This document shows, piece by piece, positions 42,781 to 51,887 of a stretch of 64,000 nt of DNA (within the stretch, counting starts at the first letter, position 1; each line of letters starts with the position of its first letter). The position numbers and the translations under genes are program-made. The notes beneath the pieces are model-generated. The model saw nothing but the letters and a program-made list of their open reading frames with translations, had not been told where the DNA came from and ran no database searches. The stretch is from Pseudomonas beijingensis (GTDB lineage Bacteria; Pseudomonadota; Gammaproteobacteria; Pseudomonadales; Pseudomonadaceae): NCBI RefSeq assembly GCF_030687295.1, contig NZ_CP117425.1, positions 1,306,001 to 1,370,000 of the forward strand, read 5' to 3'.

Positions 42781-44013
42781 TCAGTAACGCTCTGCCAGCA
42801 ACAACAGATTGCGTGGTGTCAGCGGCGTTTCGCAGAAGGTGCCGAGGCGAACGTCGTAGCCTTTTTGCGTGAGGAAAAGCGCCCGGTCCAGCACCAGCCA
42901 AAGCTCCAACGGCCGTCGGAAAAGGCCTCGCAGCAACTCCAGGTTGCGCACCTCGGCCAGGCGCTGGTGGCCCGCTGCTTCCAAGGCGAGCCAATCAGGC
43001 GTGCCGACTGTGGATAAGTCTTTCAGGGCCGCCAGATCGGTGCAGTACTGGGCGAAGGATTTTTCCAGCCAAACGGTGGGCAGTGACGGCGTGGGCAGGT
43101 AGTCGTCGCACCCTCTGATTTGCCGTTGCAGCAAATCGAAGCCCAGGCGCCAGGCCATGGAGTGGTCCCGTTGTCTTCTGACGCGCGCGCCGGCGGTGAC
43201 GGTTTCGGTCAGGGGCAGGCTGAGATCGTCGAGCGACAGCTGTAGGGTAGAGCCCTTGGCGGCGTCGGACAGCGCTTGATAGCGCTCGGTGTTGATGCGG
43301 TTGTAACAGCACGGCGCGATAGCCAGTTGTGCACAACCAGCGGCGCTGGCCAGCTGTATCAAGCGCACATGCAGGTCACCGCAGGCGTGCAGAGCCACGG
43401 GCGTATGTTCGGGGTGGAGCGCCTGGGTGGCGTCTGCCGCTAGCACGTCTTGTTGCAGGTGCGTGGCAGACAGGCGATGGCGCAGGCTCAGTTGTTGGCC
43501 GCTGGCGACCAGTGCGGGGTCGTACTCCAGGCAGGTCAGTTGTTGTTCGTTCTGCAGCAGGCGTCGACCGAGATGGCCTTTGCCGGCGCACCAATCCAGC
43601 CAGTGGGTTGGCCGGGTGGTGAAGCGCAGGCGACTGGCGAAGGCTTCGATCTGCTGCCATTTGCGCCCGGGCACGTCGACGTTCAGGCGGTGGCTTGGCG
43701 CTTCGAGCGTACTGGCAGGCAATTCTGCGACAGCGCTCAATGCGCGGGAGATTGTGGCCAATTCCGGGAAGGGCGCTGGTGCGTCTTCCATCAACCACGG
43801 CTGATGATGGTCGTTTTCCGCAGCTTCCAGCGAACGCTGGCGTAGCCATCGGGCCAATTCTGGGTGAGACGTTTCCCAAGGCAACTGCAGATGGGTGAAC
43901 GGGCGCGGTTTCCACAGTGCCTGGTGCGCCGTGAGAAAAACGTCCAGTGCCGTGAAGCGGGCGAGCAATGCCTCGCCCGTCAGCAGGCCGCTGTCAGCGT
44001 CCTTGGCAGGCAT
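42781..44013 (-). CDS. SAM-dependent methyltransferase (METTL25-like fold)
   Basis: A 410-residue protein with a methyltransferase domain of the PF13679 type. The SAM-binding loop is HWLDWCAGKGHLGRRL (about 135-150), then CLEYDP, and further on VALHACGDLH and IAPCCYN, motifs shared with eukaryotic METTL25/RRNAD1-type proteins. The substrate is unknown. Its first 20 bases lie inside the upstream ABC permease gene, so it is the last gene of the amino-acid transporter operon, though the functional link is unclear. Confidence 0.8.
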   Translation of the reverse strand: MPAKDADSGLLTGEALLARFTALDVFLTAHQALWKPRPFTHLQLPWETSHPELARWLRQRSLEAAENDHHQPWLMEDAPAPFPELATISRALSAVAELPASTLEAPSHRLNVDVPGRKWQQIEAFASRLRFTTRPTHWLDWCAGKGHLGRRLLQNEQQLTCLEYDPALVASGQQLSLRHRLSATHLQQDVLAADATQALHPEHTPVALHACGDLHVRLIQLASAAGCAQLAIAPCCYNRINTERYQALSDAAKGSTLQLSLDDLSLPLTETVTAGARVRRQRDHSMAWRLGFDLLQRQIRGCDDYLPTPSLPTVWLEKSFAQYCTDLAALKDLSTVGTPDWLALEAAGHQRLAEVRNLELLRGLFRRPLELWLVLDRALFLTQKGYDVRLGTFCETPLTPRNLLLLAERY

Positions 44014-44683
44014 CGACGCGCAACCAGCGTTCCAGCTGCTTGAAGCCTTGCACCAACACGAAGGACATCAGCAGGTAGAACATGCCAGCCGCGAAGAAGA
44101 TCTCCACCGGCAGGTAGGTCCGGGCAATGATGGTGCGGGCCATGCCGGTGAGTTCCAGTAGGGTCACGGTGCTCGCCAGGGCGCTGGCCTTGAGCATCAG
44201 GATCACTTCGTTACTGTAGGCCGGCAGGCCGATGCGCGCGGCGCGGGGCAGCATGATGTAGAGAAGCGCCTTGGGTCGCGACATGCCCAGGGCCCGTGCG
44301 GCTTCGATCTCGCCCTTTGGGATGGCCTGGATCGCGCCGCGCAGGATCTCGGCGATGTAGGCAGCGGTGTGCAGGGTCATGGTGACCGTAGCGCACCAGA
44401 ACGGGTCTCGCAGGTACGGCCACAGCGCGCTGCTGCGCACGGCATCGAATTGCGCCAGGCCGTAGTAGACCAAAAACAGCTGGACCAGCAGCGGCGTGCC
44501 ACGGAAAAAGAAGATGTAGGCGTAGGGCAATGCCCGCACCTGCCACAGGCGCGAAGAGCGGGCGATGCCCAGTGGGATCGCCAGCAGCAGCCCGGCGATC
44601 ACGGCGATGGCCACCAGCTCCAGGGTCAGTGTCGCGCCCTGGGCCAGCTTCGGTAGCCACTTGATGATGACGTCCCAGTTCAT
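43994..44683 (-). CDS. Amino-acid ABC transporter permease (HisM-like)
   Basis: A 229-residue inner-membrane permease of the polar amino-acid (HisMQ) family, with about five TM helices and the EAA loop EIEAARALGMSRPKAL that contacts the ATPase. The ATG at 44683 overlaps the stop of the preceding permease (ATGA). A longer upstream frame only re-reads that gene and is not used. It forms a heterodimeric channel with the permease at 44680-45375. Confidence 0.92.
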   Translation of the reverse strand: MNWDVIIKWLPKLAQGATLTLELVAIAVIAGLLLAIPLGIARSSRLWQVRALPYAYIFFFRGTPLLVQLFLVYYGLAQFDAVRSSALWPYLRDPFWCATVTMTLHTAAYIAEILRGAIQAIPKGEIEAARALGMSRPKALLYIMLPRAARIGLPAYSNEVILMLKASALASTVTLLELTGMARTIIARTYLPVEIFFAAGMFYLLMSFVLVQGFKQLERWLRVDACQGR

Positions 44684-45375
44684 TGGGTGCTCCTGGTAAA
44701 TCCACGGGCGGCGCGTCGTTCCAGCAGGTGCATGCCGATCATGGCGAGCACCGTCAGGCCCAGGTACATGAACGCTGCGACCGTATAGAAGGTGAACGGT
44801 TGTTTGGACACGGTCACGCCGATTTGCGCATGGCGCATGATTTCTTCCAGGCCGATCACCGAGACCAACGCGGTGTCCTTCATCAGGATCATGAACAGGT
44901 TGCCCAAGCCAGGCAGGGCGATGCGCCACATTTGCGGCATGATCAACCGGGTAAAGATCCGCCACTTCGACAGGCCCAGGGCAACACCGGCCTCACGGTG
45001 GCCCTTCGGGATCGCCAGGATCGCGCCGCGAAACACTTCGGTGGCGTAGGCGCCAAAGCACAGGCCCAGGGCAATGACCCCGGCGGCGAAGGCGTCAAGG
45101 GCGAGGTCGGGTTTGCCGAAATACTCACCCAGGGCACGCATCAGGTTGACGGTGCCGAAATAGATCAGCAGCACCCAGAGCAATTCCGGGATGCCGCGAA
45201 CCAGCGTCGAATAGGTGCCGCCCAGCCATTGCAGCGGCTTGTAGGGCGAGGTCTTGGCCAAGGCGCCGAGCAGGCCGAGCACCAGCCCCAGGCAGAGGGC
45301 CGTGAGCGCCAACTTGACGGTCATCAGCGCGCCGGCGGCGAGCGCCGGGCCGAATCCGTAGAGATCGATCATCAT
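44680..45375 (-). CDS. Amino-acid ABC transporter permease (HisQ-like)
   Basis: A 231-residue permease of the same family, with about five TM segments and the EAA loop GHREAGVALGLSKWRIF. It pairs with the downstream permease. A gap of 77 bases separates it from the binding-protein gene and may hold an mRNA-processing hairpin, as is common after binding-protein genes. Confidence 0.92.
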   Translation of the reverse strand: MMIDLYGFGPALAAGALMTVKLALTALCLGLVLGLLGALAKTSPYKPLQWLGGTYSTLVRGIPELLWVLLIYFGTVNLMRALGEYFGKPDLALDAFAAGVIALGLCFGAYATEVFRGAILAIPKGHREAGVALGLSKWRIFTRLIMPQMWRIALPGLGNLFMILMKDTALVSVIGLEEIMRHAQIGVTVSKQPFTFYTVAAFMYLGLTVLAMIGMHLLERRAARGFTRSTQ

Positions 45376-45452
45376 GGGTAAGAGTTCATATCGCGGCAGG
45401 CTTTGCTAAGGGCCGGCGCTGCTGGGAGCCGCGCCGGCCAGGCACGCCAGCA

Positions 45453-46202
45453 TCAATAGATGCTGAACGGGAAGTACTTGTCGTTGATCTTTTTATAGGT
45501 GCCGTCGGCAACAATTTCTTTCAAGGCAGCGTTCAGCTTGTCGCGCAGCGGGTCACCCTTGCGCACGGCGATGCCGATCTTGTCGCCCTCTACCACCGGG
45601 TCACCTTTGAATTCGTAAGCACGGCCAGCGTCGGTTTTCAGCCAGTCGTAGTTCACGTATTTGTCTGCCAGGATTCCGTCGAGACGGCCGGAGGTCAGGT
45701 CCAGGTAGGCGTTTTCCTGAGTGTCGTAGAGTTTCAGTTCGACGCCTTCCATGTTGTCTTCCATCCAGGTGCCGGCGAGCGTGGAGCGCTGTGCCCCGAT
45801 GACTTTGCCCTGGAGAGATTCTTTATCGATTTTGAAATCGACGTCTTTCGGTGCAATGAATTGCAGTTTGTTGGAGTAGTACGGGTCGGTGAAGTCCACG
45901 GCCTGCTTGCGTTCTTCGTTGATCGACAGCGAAGAAATCAGGAAGTCGAACTTCTTGGCGTTCAGGGCCGGGATGATGCCGTCCCAGTCGGAGGTGACCA
46001 CTTCGCACTCGACTTCCATCTTGGCGCACAGGGCGTCGCCGATGTCTTTATCGAAACCCACGACCTGGCCGCTGGCGTCCTTGTTGTTGAACGGCGGATA
46101 GGCCGCTTCGATGCCCATCTTCAGCTTTTCGGCCGCCATGGCACTGGCCGAGAAGACCAGGCTGGCCGCTGCGGCCACGAGGAATTTCTTGTAGGTCTGC
46201 AT
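45453..46202 (-). CDS. Periplasmic amino-acid-binding protein of the ABC transporter
   Basis: A 249-residue family 3 solute-binding protein with a signal peptide (residues 1-23, cut after AMA). EAAYPPFNNKDASGQVVGFD and DFLISSLSINEERK match lysine/arginine/ornithine/histidine-binding proteins (ArgT/HisJ type), including the conserved DWDGIIPAL. It delivers basic amino acids to the two permeases. The start at 46202 gives a standard signal peptide; the longer upstream frame overlaps the ATPase gene. Confidence 0.92.
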   Translation of the reverse strand: MQTYKKFLVAAAASLVFSASAMAAEKLKMGIEAAYPPFNNKDASGQVVGFDKDIGDALCAKMEVECEVVTSDWDGIIPALNAKKFDFLISSLSINEERKQAVDFTDPYYSNKLQFIAPKDVDFKIDKESLQGKVIGAQRSTLAGTWMEDNMEGVELKLYDTQENAYLDLTSGRLDGILADKYVNYDWLKTDAGRAYEFKGDPVVEGDKIGIAVRKGDPLRDKLNAALKEIVADGTYKKINDKYFPFSIY

Positions 46203-46215
46203 GTGTACTGCTCCG

Positions 46216-46989
46216 TTAGCGGTTGCTGGACATGAATTGTTTGCAGCGCGCCGAAAGCGGGTTCTCGAAGACCTGCTGTGGCGATCCTTGCTCCTCGACC
46301 AGGCCTTGATGAAGGAACACGACTTCGCTGGAAACCTGACGGGCGAAGCCCATTTCATGGGTGACCAGCAGCATGGTGCGTCCTTCTTCGGCCAGGGCGC
46401 GGATCACACTAAGTACTTCCTGGACCATTTCCGGGTCAAGGGCGGAGGTGGGTTCGTCGAACAGAATCACCTTGGGCTGCATCGCCAGCGTGCGGGCGAT
46501 GGCCGCGCGTTGTTGCTGGCCGCCAGACAGTTCGGCCGGGTAGGCGTGGCGCTTGTCGGCGATACCGACCTTGGCCAGCAGTGCTTCGGCGACTTCGACG
46601 GCTTCAGCCTTGCTCTGGCCAAGCACCCGGCGCGGGGCTTCGATGATGTTATCGAGCACGCTCATGTGCGGCCAGAGGTTGAAGTTCTGGAAAACAAAAC
46701 CGATCTCGCTGCGCAGGCGGTTGATCTGTTTGCCGTCGGCGGCCACCAGCTCACCGTTCTTGGCGGCCTTGAGCTTGAGTTCTTCGCCGGCCACCAGGAT
46801 CTGGCCCTGGTTGGGGTTTTCCAGCAGGTTGATGCAACGCAGAAACGTGGACTTGCCGGACCCGGAGGATCCGAGGATCGAGATCACATCGCCGTCGCGG
46901 GCGGTCAGCGAGACGCCTTTGAGCACCTCCAGCTGTCCGTAGCGTTTGTGCAAATTGCGGATTTCAAGCGCGGGCGTGGCCTGGGCCAT
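46216..46989 (-). CDS. Amino-acid ABC transporter ATP-binding protein (HisP-like)
   Basis: A 257-residue ATPase. Walker A is GSSGSGKST, the ABC signature is LSGGQQQR, Walker B is VILFDEPTSALDPE, and the switch histidine is in LLVTHEM. It powers basic amino-acid import. It is first in the operon, with the binding protein 13 bases downstream, an order different from the hisJQMP arrangement of enteric bacteria. Confidence 0.94.
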   Translation of the reverse strand: MAQATPALEIRNLHKRYGQLEVLKGVSLTARDGDVISILGSSGSGKSTFLRCINLLENPNQGQILVAGEELKLKAAKNGELVAADGKQINRLRSEIGFVFQNFNLWPHMSVLDNIIEAPRRVLGQSKAEAVEVAEALLAKVGIADKRHAYPAELSGGQQQRAAIARTLAMQPKVILFDEPTSALDPEMVQEVLSVIRALAEEGRTMLLVTHEMGFARQVSSEVVFLHQGLVEEQGSPQQVFENPLSARCKQFMSSNR

Positions 46990-47366
46990 GTGCGGTCCTC
47001 ATGGTATGTGCTCCCTTGCTGTTGGCTGCCTTCCTTGGCGAGGCGGCCAAGCTAGCATGCGTCCGAATGGCAGCCAACAGCGCTACGGGCGGTAAACCGG
47101 TGATGTGCGGCAGGTTGTCGCATCGGCACAGCAGACTGTCGCGCCATCAACAACCGAACGGCCGTTTGAACCCTGTTTGCCGGTGAAAAACCCGGGGAGT
47201 CGCGTAAAAAAAGGCGCGATGGTGCCAGCTTTGGGCGGGGGTTGGAAGGGTTAACCGGATGAGCGTACTATTCCGATTGGCATTCGACTCAACTTCCAAT
47301 CGGTCTGAACATCGATGTTCATAAATCGATCAAACGAGGTGGCGTCCAATATCAGGAGTTGTGGTC
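46990..47366. promoter_or_regulatory. Divergent promoter region with dyads
   Basis: About 375 bases between the ABC operon and a secreted-protein gene, with no convincing ORF. CCGATTGG at 47273-47280 is mirrored by CCAATCGG at 47296-47303, and GAACATCGATGTTC at 47307-47320 is a perfect 14-bp palindrome. Both lie closer to the plus-strand gene and are candidate regulator sites for it. Confidence 0.45.
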
Positions 47367-47804
47367 ATGAAGTCGCTATTTTGCCTCATCGTGTTAGGCG
47401 CGCTGCTTTTTCCCGTCATGCTCAACGCCACCAACCTCGCCCCTGTAGACAACACAGGCGTCCAGGTCCACCCCATGCAGCAGAACGGCATCACGTATCT
47501 GTCCGGCGGTATCGGCGAGGACGAAGCTCGGGCCATCGGGCAGGCCCAGGGTTACAACGTGCACATGACCTTTGCGATCGGCCCGGAAAATAAGTACGTC
47601 CCGGATGTGGACGTGACCGTGCAGAACGCATCGGGACAAACAGTGCTGACCCTCAGCGATGCCGGGCCGCTGGTTTATGTGCAACTGCCGCCGGGCAAGT
47701 ACAACGTGGTGGCGACGCGCAACGGTGAGGCGCGGCGCGACACCGCTGAGGTAGGCAGCGGGGCCGCACGCAACCTGGTGTTCCATTGGAACAGTGACGA
47801 ATAG
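47367..47804 (+). CDS. Exported protein with carboxypeptidase-regulatory-like domain
   Basis: A 145-residue exported protein. The signal peptide covers about residues 1-20 (MKSLFCLIVLGALLFPVMLN). The rest is a beta-sandwich: VPDVDVTVQNASGQTVLTLS and PLVYVQLPPGKYNVVA match carboxypeptidase-regulatory-like (transthyretin-fold) domains. The ATG at 47367 lies eight bases after AGGAG and is preferred to the GTG at 47361. Function is unknown; a role in the periplasm is likely. Confidence 0.75.
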   Translation: MKSLFCLIVLGALLFPVMLNATNLAPVDNTGVQVHPMQQNGITYLSGGIGEDEARAIGQAQGYNVHMTFAIGPENKYVPDVDVTVQNASGQTVLTLSDAGPLVYVQLPPGKYNVVATRNGEARRDTAEVGSGAARNLVFHWNSDE

Positions 47805-47813
47805 CCGGTCGGC

Positions 47814-48260
47814 TTATTCGCTGGCGGGTTCTTCCAGGGTCTGGCGATAGCGGTCCAGCGCCTCGCTGAAGTCCTTGATGAACTCCGGTGTGCTGAGCCA
47901 GCGTTGGGCGGTCTCGCGGTCCATGTCATCGACCCACATGCGGTAATCCACCAGCATGTCGGCGGCCAGGTTGGTCGCCGCCATGCTTTCGTTTTCGGCG
48001 TTTTTCAGGTCGAGCAGGCCTGGGCGTTCGATGATCATCACGCTCAGGGACGTGAGCAGCGTATCGAGCATTTCACTGCGGCTGACGGCCTCGGCTTCGC
48101 GCAGCTTGGCGAACAGTTCCAGCACGTAGACCGGTGGCTGAGCTGTGGCGTGGGCCGGGTCACCATACATCGGGATGGATTTGCGCCCGGTCATGCGGAT
48201 CTGCTTGGCTTTGTCTTTGGCGCGCTTGGCGCGTTTTTGCTGTTTGTTCAGTGAGGCCAT
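47814..48260 (-). CDS. Conserved pseudomonad protein, paralogue of 51888-52295
   Basis: A 148-residue protein of unknown function. The N-terminus is strongly basic (NKQQKRAKRAKDKAKQIR) and the rest acidic and helical, with DYRMWVDDMDRETAQRWL near the end. The basic N-terminus matches that of the gene at 51888-52295 (NKQHKRSQRAKAKAKQNR), and both end in a similar acidic helix, so they are paralogues. The basic arm could bind nucleic acid or ribosomes. It lies downstream of bphP on the same strand. Confidence 0.7.
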   Translation of the reverse strand: MASLNKQQKRAKRAKDKAKQIRMTGRKSIPMYGDPAHATAQPPVYVLELFAKLREAEAVSRSEMLDTLLTSLSVMIIERPGLLDLKNAENESMAATNLAADMLVDYRMWVDDMDRETAQRWLSTPEFIKDFSEALDRYRQTLEEPASE

Positions 48261-48300
48261 TGGGCTTCGGTTTCCAATTCGTTAGGGGACGGTGCCCGGC

Positions 48301-50535
48301 TCAGTCGATTTTCGGCACGGTAAAGCGGAATTCGCTGCCCTGGCCTGGCTGGCTTTCGGCGTGCAGTTTACCGCCATGGGCCTGGACAATCCCCTTGGAA
48401 ATGTACAACCCCAGCCCGGTGCCGTTCGGGTTGCCTTCCTTGGTCGTCCAGTAGCGCTCGAAAACATGAGGCAATTGCTCTGGCGCAATCCCTTCACCGG
48501 TGTCGCGGACGCTGAACACGATCTCGTTACCGACGGACATCGCACTGATGCCCACCGAGCCCTGCTGCGGCGTGAACTTGATGGCATTGCCGATCAGGTT
48601 GGACAGCACCTGGAACAGCCGCTCGGGGTCGGCGTTGATCCTCAGGTTGGGTTCGGTATGGAAGGAAATGTCGATCGCCTTGGCAGTGGCCAGCGGCGTC
48701 AGTAGCGAGCAGGCGTCGTCGAAGATCTGGCTGACGTCCATCGGCTGGGGATTGATGGTGTAGCGCCCGGCATCGATGCGTGAAGTGTCTAGCAGGTCTT
48801 CCAGCAGCGTGTTCATGCGGCTGGTGGCCTGTTGCATGGTGTCGATGGCGGAAGAAATTCGCTTGGAACTGTGGGATCCGTCGGAACTGAAGGCCTTCTG
48901 CATCATGCCGCAGAGCATGGAAATGACCGTCATCGGGCTGCGCAGGTCATGGGAAACCACGGCCACCAGTTCATCGCGCGCTTGTACGGCCAGGCGCTCT
49001 TTGTGCACCTGGCGGGCCAGGTCGTTTTCCAAGGCCGAGCGGCGCAGGTCGTTGGCGGCAAACAGATCGCCATGGGTCCATTTGGCACTGATGCCGGCCA
49101 TTTCGACTTTCCAGATCTCGAAAGACGTCCGGGGCCGTAGGCGCAGGCCGGTCTCGCTGTTTTCCAGGTCCAGGGGTTTTTGCGGGTCGCCGCTCCATTG
49201 GAGGGTTTGCTTCACCTCGGGGCGGAACCACAGCACGCCGTTTTCCACAGGCTTGGGCAGGTGGATCGCCAGCACGCCGCTCGCCACGTCCTGATAAGTC
49301 TGGGCAGGTGCGAAGACGCTGCTCAGGTTGTGGTGGGAAAACACGGGCTTGCCGGTTTCCAGGATCCATTTGTGCAGCTCGCGGATCTGCTCCGGTTCCG
49401 GGCACTGGCCATGGCGATGCAGTTTGTTGTTCTCGAAAATCGCCACGCCGCTGGCGCCGGTCAGGTCCATGAGCCGTTGCGGCTCGTGGGACAAGCCGTC
49501 GAATACGTTATCGCTGGATTCGGCCATGACCGCGGCGAGGACCTTGAGGTCTTCCAGCTTGGCGTCCCGTTGCCGGGTCAGTTCCAGGGCCTGCATAGCG
49601 CTGATCTGCAATGACAGCACCTGGCCGATGGTCTGGCAGGCCATGCGCATTTCATGAGGAACCAGCAGCGGCTGGCGATTGCCGCAACTGATCAGTCCCC
49701 ACAAGCGTTCACCTTCCATCAGCGAGATGCTCATGGACGACAGCACGCCCATGTTTTTCATGTACTGGCGGTGGATCGGCGAGACGCTGCGCAGTGTGGC
49801 AAAACTCAGGTCCAGGGGTGCCTGGGTGTCGGGGCGCAGTTCCGGGACCAGCGGCACCGGCGCGTAGTCGGCGTTGGGGATGATCCGCAGCCAGTTGGTG
49901 CGATACAGCTCGCGGGCCTGTTCGGGAATATCCGATGCCGGGAAAAACAGGCCTTTGTAGAGCTCCATCGACGGCGCGCTGGCCTCGGCAATCACCTGGC
50001 CGTGGCCTTCTTCCTCGAAGCGGTAGATCAGCACCCGGTCGTAACCGGTCATGGCCTGGATTTCCCGCACGCTGATTTCGTACAGGGCCTGAAGGGTTTT
50101 CGCACTTTGCAGGCGTTGCAGCATGCGGCCCATGTTGGCCTCGCCGCTGACGCCTTCGGGGCGATAGTCGCTCAGATGCTGTTCCAGTTCGATGATCAGG
50201 GCGCCCTGGTGGCGATGCACCAGGGCATCAAAACGCTGCTGATTCACGACAATGGCCACGGGCGCGTTGTCGCTTTCCGGCGCGGCGCGGCAGGCGATGA
50301 GGATCGCCTCGGCCTGTTCCAGCCCCAACAGTGCATCGAGTGTCTGGCCCAACAACCTGTGGGGATCTTGCGCCATCAATTGCAGCACGTTGGCGCTGAT
50401 CTGACGGATCACGAAATCGGGCTCGGACAGCATCAACAACACGCCGTGAGGTTGGATGGCCCCAGGAAAGCGAATCGGTTCGTCTGCACAATTGGCCAGC
50501 AGTTCTTCGAAGGCTTCCTGGTTTTCCGGGGTCAT
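48301..50535 (-). CDS. bphP: Bacteriophytochrome histidine kinase
   Basis: A 744-residue red/far-red photoreceptor. PAS (about 20-120), GAF (about 140-310) and PHY (about 320-500) domains are followed by a histidine kinase. The biliverdin-binding C16 lies in the short N-terminal segment ANCADEPIRFPGAIQPHG, and the GAF signature PASDIPEQARELY is intact. The kinase has the H-box VSHDLRSPMTV, an N-box and GTGLGLYISKGI. No response-regulator gene is adjacent. The start overlaps the bphO stop, so chromophore synthesis and receptor are coupled. Confidence 0.95.
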   Translation of the reverse strand: MTPENQEAFEELLANCADEPIRFPGAIQPHGVLLMLSEPDFVIRQISANVLQLMAQDPHRLLGQTLDALLGLEQAEAILIACRAAPESDNAPVAIVVNQQRFDALVHRHQGALIIELEQHLSDYRPEGVSGEANMGRMLQRLQSAKTLQALYEISVREIQAMTGYDRVLIYRFEEEGHGQVIAEASAPSMELYKGLFFPASDIPEQARELYRTNWLRIIPNADYAPVPLVPELRPDTQAPLDLSFATLRSVSPIHRQYMKNMGVLSSMSISLMEGERLWGLISCGNRQPLLVPHEMRMACQTIGQVLSLQISAMQALELTRQRDAKLEDLKVLAAVMAESSDNVFDGLSHEPQRLMDLTGASGVAIFENNKLHRHGQCPEPEQIRELHKWILETGKPVFSHHNLSSVFAPAQTYQDVASGVLAIHLPKPVENGVLWFRPEVKQTLQWSGDPQKPLDLENSETGLRLRPRTSFEIWKVEMAGISAKWTHGDLFAANDLRRSALENDLARQVHKERLAVQARDELVAVVSHDLRSPMTVISMLCGMMQKAFSSDGSHSSKRISSAIDTMQQATSRMNTLLEDLLDTSRIDAGRYTINPQPMDVSQIFDDACSLLTPLATAKAIDISFHTEPNLRINADPERLFQVLSNLIGNAIKFTPQQGSVGISAMSVGNEIVFSVRDTGEGIAPEQLPHVFERYWTTKEGNPNGTGLGLYISKGIVQAHGGKLHAESQPGQGSEFRFTVPKID

Positions 50536-51137
50536 AACAGTACCTTTTGGCTGTCCAGCCAGTGTTCAAAATGAGAGAACGTCGCCTTGGCGGCGCGTGT
50601 GACTTCGAACACCTGGGCCTCGCCAAGGTTCCTGTCGTCCAGGTATTGGAGGAAATCCCTCCAGCGTCGGCCGGTGAGTTCGCCATACACATTGAGAAAG
50701 GCCGCGCCGCTGGAAGCATCAAGGCCGAGCTGCTCGGCCACCCTGCGCCGCAGGATCTGCCCGCCGAGGGTCGCGCCTTCCAGTACGTAGGAAACGCCGA
50801 GCGCGGCGGCTCGGGAGTCGATTCGCGGCAGTGCCTGGCAAAGGGGCAATGCCTCGATAGCCGCTTCATCCAGGCCCAGTGCCGCGAGGTCGGCCCGCAA
50901 TACCGGGAGTTTGATGCGCAAGGATTGGTCCAGCCCGGTTGGAATCAACGCCAGCACATGAAGCCGTTGCTCCAGCGGCTGATAAAAACCGTAGTAGGCC
51001 GCCATCAGGCGCCGGTACAGATCCAGGTCCAACTGTTGCGAGAAAAACGGCAAGCGTTTTTCCAGGGCTACGTGCAGTTCAGCGGTTTCGGTCCGCAATG
51101 CCTGGATCAGGGAAGGGTGAGGCGCGGCCGGTGACAT
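50532..51137 (-). CDS. bphO: Heme oxygenase BphO
   Basis: A 201-residue bacterial heme oxygenase that opens heme to biliverdin, the chromophore of the downstream phytochrome. The proximal-histidine segment ELHVALEKRLPF lies near the N-terminus, and the distal helix with the glycines reads SYVLEGATLGGQIL. It overlaps bphP by four bases. Confidence 0.93.
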   Translation of the reverse strand: MSPAAPHPSLIQALRTETAELHVALEKRLPFFSQQLDLDLYRRLMAAYYGFYQPLEQRLHVLALIPTGLDQSLRIKLPVLRADLAALGLDEAAIEALPLCQALPRIDSRAAALGVSYVLEGATLGGQILRRRVAEQLGLDASSGAAFLNVYGELTGRRWRDFLQYLDDRNLGEAQVFEVTRAAKATFSHFEHWLDSQKVLL

Positions 51138-51224
51138 GCAGGATGAAGCTCATTGACTGAAGCATTGCTGGAAAAAAAGCGCATGAATATTACATGGGTT
51201 TTTTGAGTGCGCGGTCATTGGCTT

Positions 51225-51687
51225 TTACTCCTTCAAGTCGCTGCGCCCGATCGCCCCTTCCTCGAGGCGCGCCTGTTCACGGTCCAGCTCGTTGCGCAGT
51301 TCTTCTTCGGTGGGGAGCACCAGCTGATACTTCGACGCGTAGCAGCGTTCGATAGTGAGTCCAGCTCAATTCGTGACGCAGTGCGTCACAGATTGGAAAC
51401 GCCTGATAAAAGAGGCGCATGTAGCGCAAATTTGAAGCATCAAACCCTTTCCCAAACCGCGCCGTCAACACCTTCGCCAACGACGGTAGCAACCTTGCAC
51501 CATAGGCCGCCCGTTCGGCGCCGCCTTGTTCAAATTCGATGATATGCCGGCCGATCTGCCAGCAGATTTGCACTTGGAGCGTATCGACGGCACGTAGAAC
51601 CTTCTGGCGTGCCTGGCGAATCAGCTCGCCGAGTTCGTTGATCAAGGGGGCGAGCTGAGGGTCATCTTGGGGCAGCAGTGGCGTCAT
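51225..51687 (-). pseudogene. DUF1016 (YhcG-type PD-(D/E)XK nuclease), internal deletion
   Basis: The N-terminal domain is intact from the ATG at 51687 (LIRQARQKVLRAVDTLQVQI through LSWTHYRTLLRVE, about 120 residues). The C-terminal end is also present but in another frame (ASKYQLVLPTEEELRNELDR to a stop at 51225). The roughly 200 residues between, which form the nuclease domain of this family, are missing. The junction falls in CGCGTCGAA (51331-51339), a sequence expected on both sides of the break, so a short-homology deletion is likely. The gene cannot make the nuclease. Confidence 0.85.
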
Positions 51688-51887
51688 CGCAGTGTCCAGC
51701 CATTGAGAGGGGCAGACCGCAAGGATGCTCCGGGCGACGTTTCGATGATGCCGGACGAGGCTGATTGCTTGGGAGGAAAAATAGCGGATTGACGCAGGAC
51801 GGATATGACGCCGCCCCATGTTGGTTAACCTTGGATTGTGGGAATTATCCCCGGAGGGCGTCATCCACCGCGGTCCCGGCCAGACAG

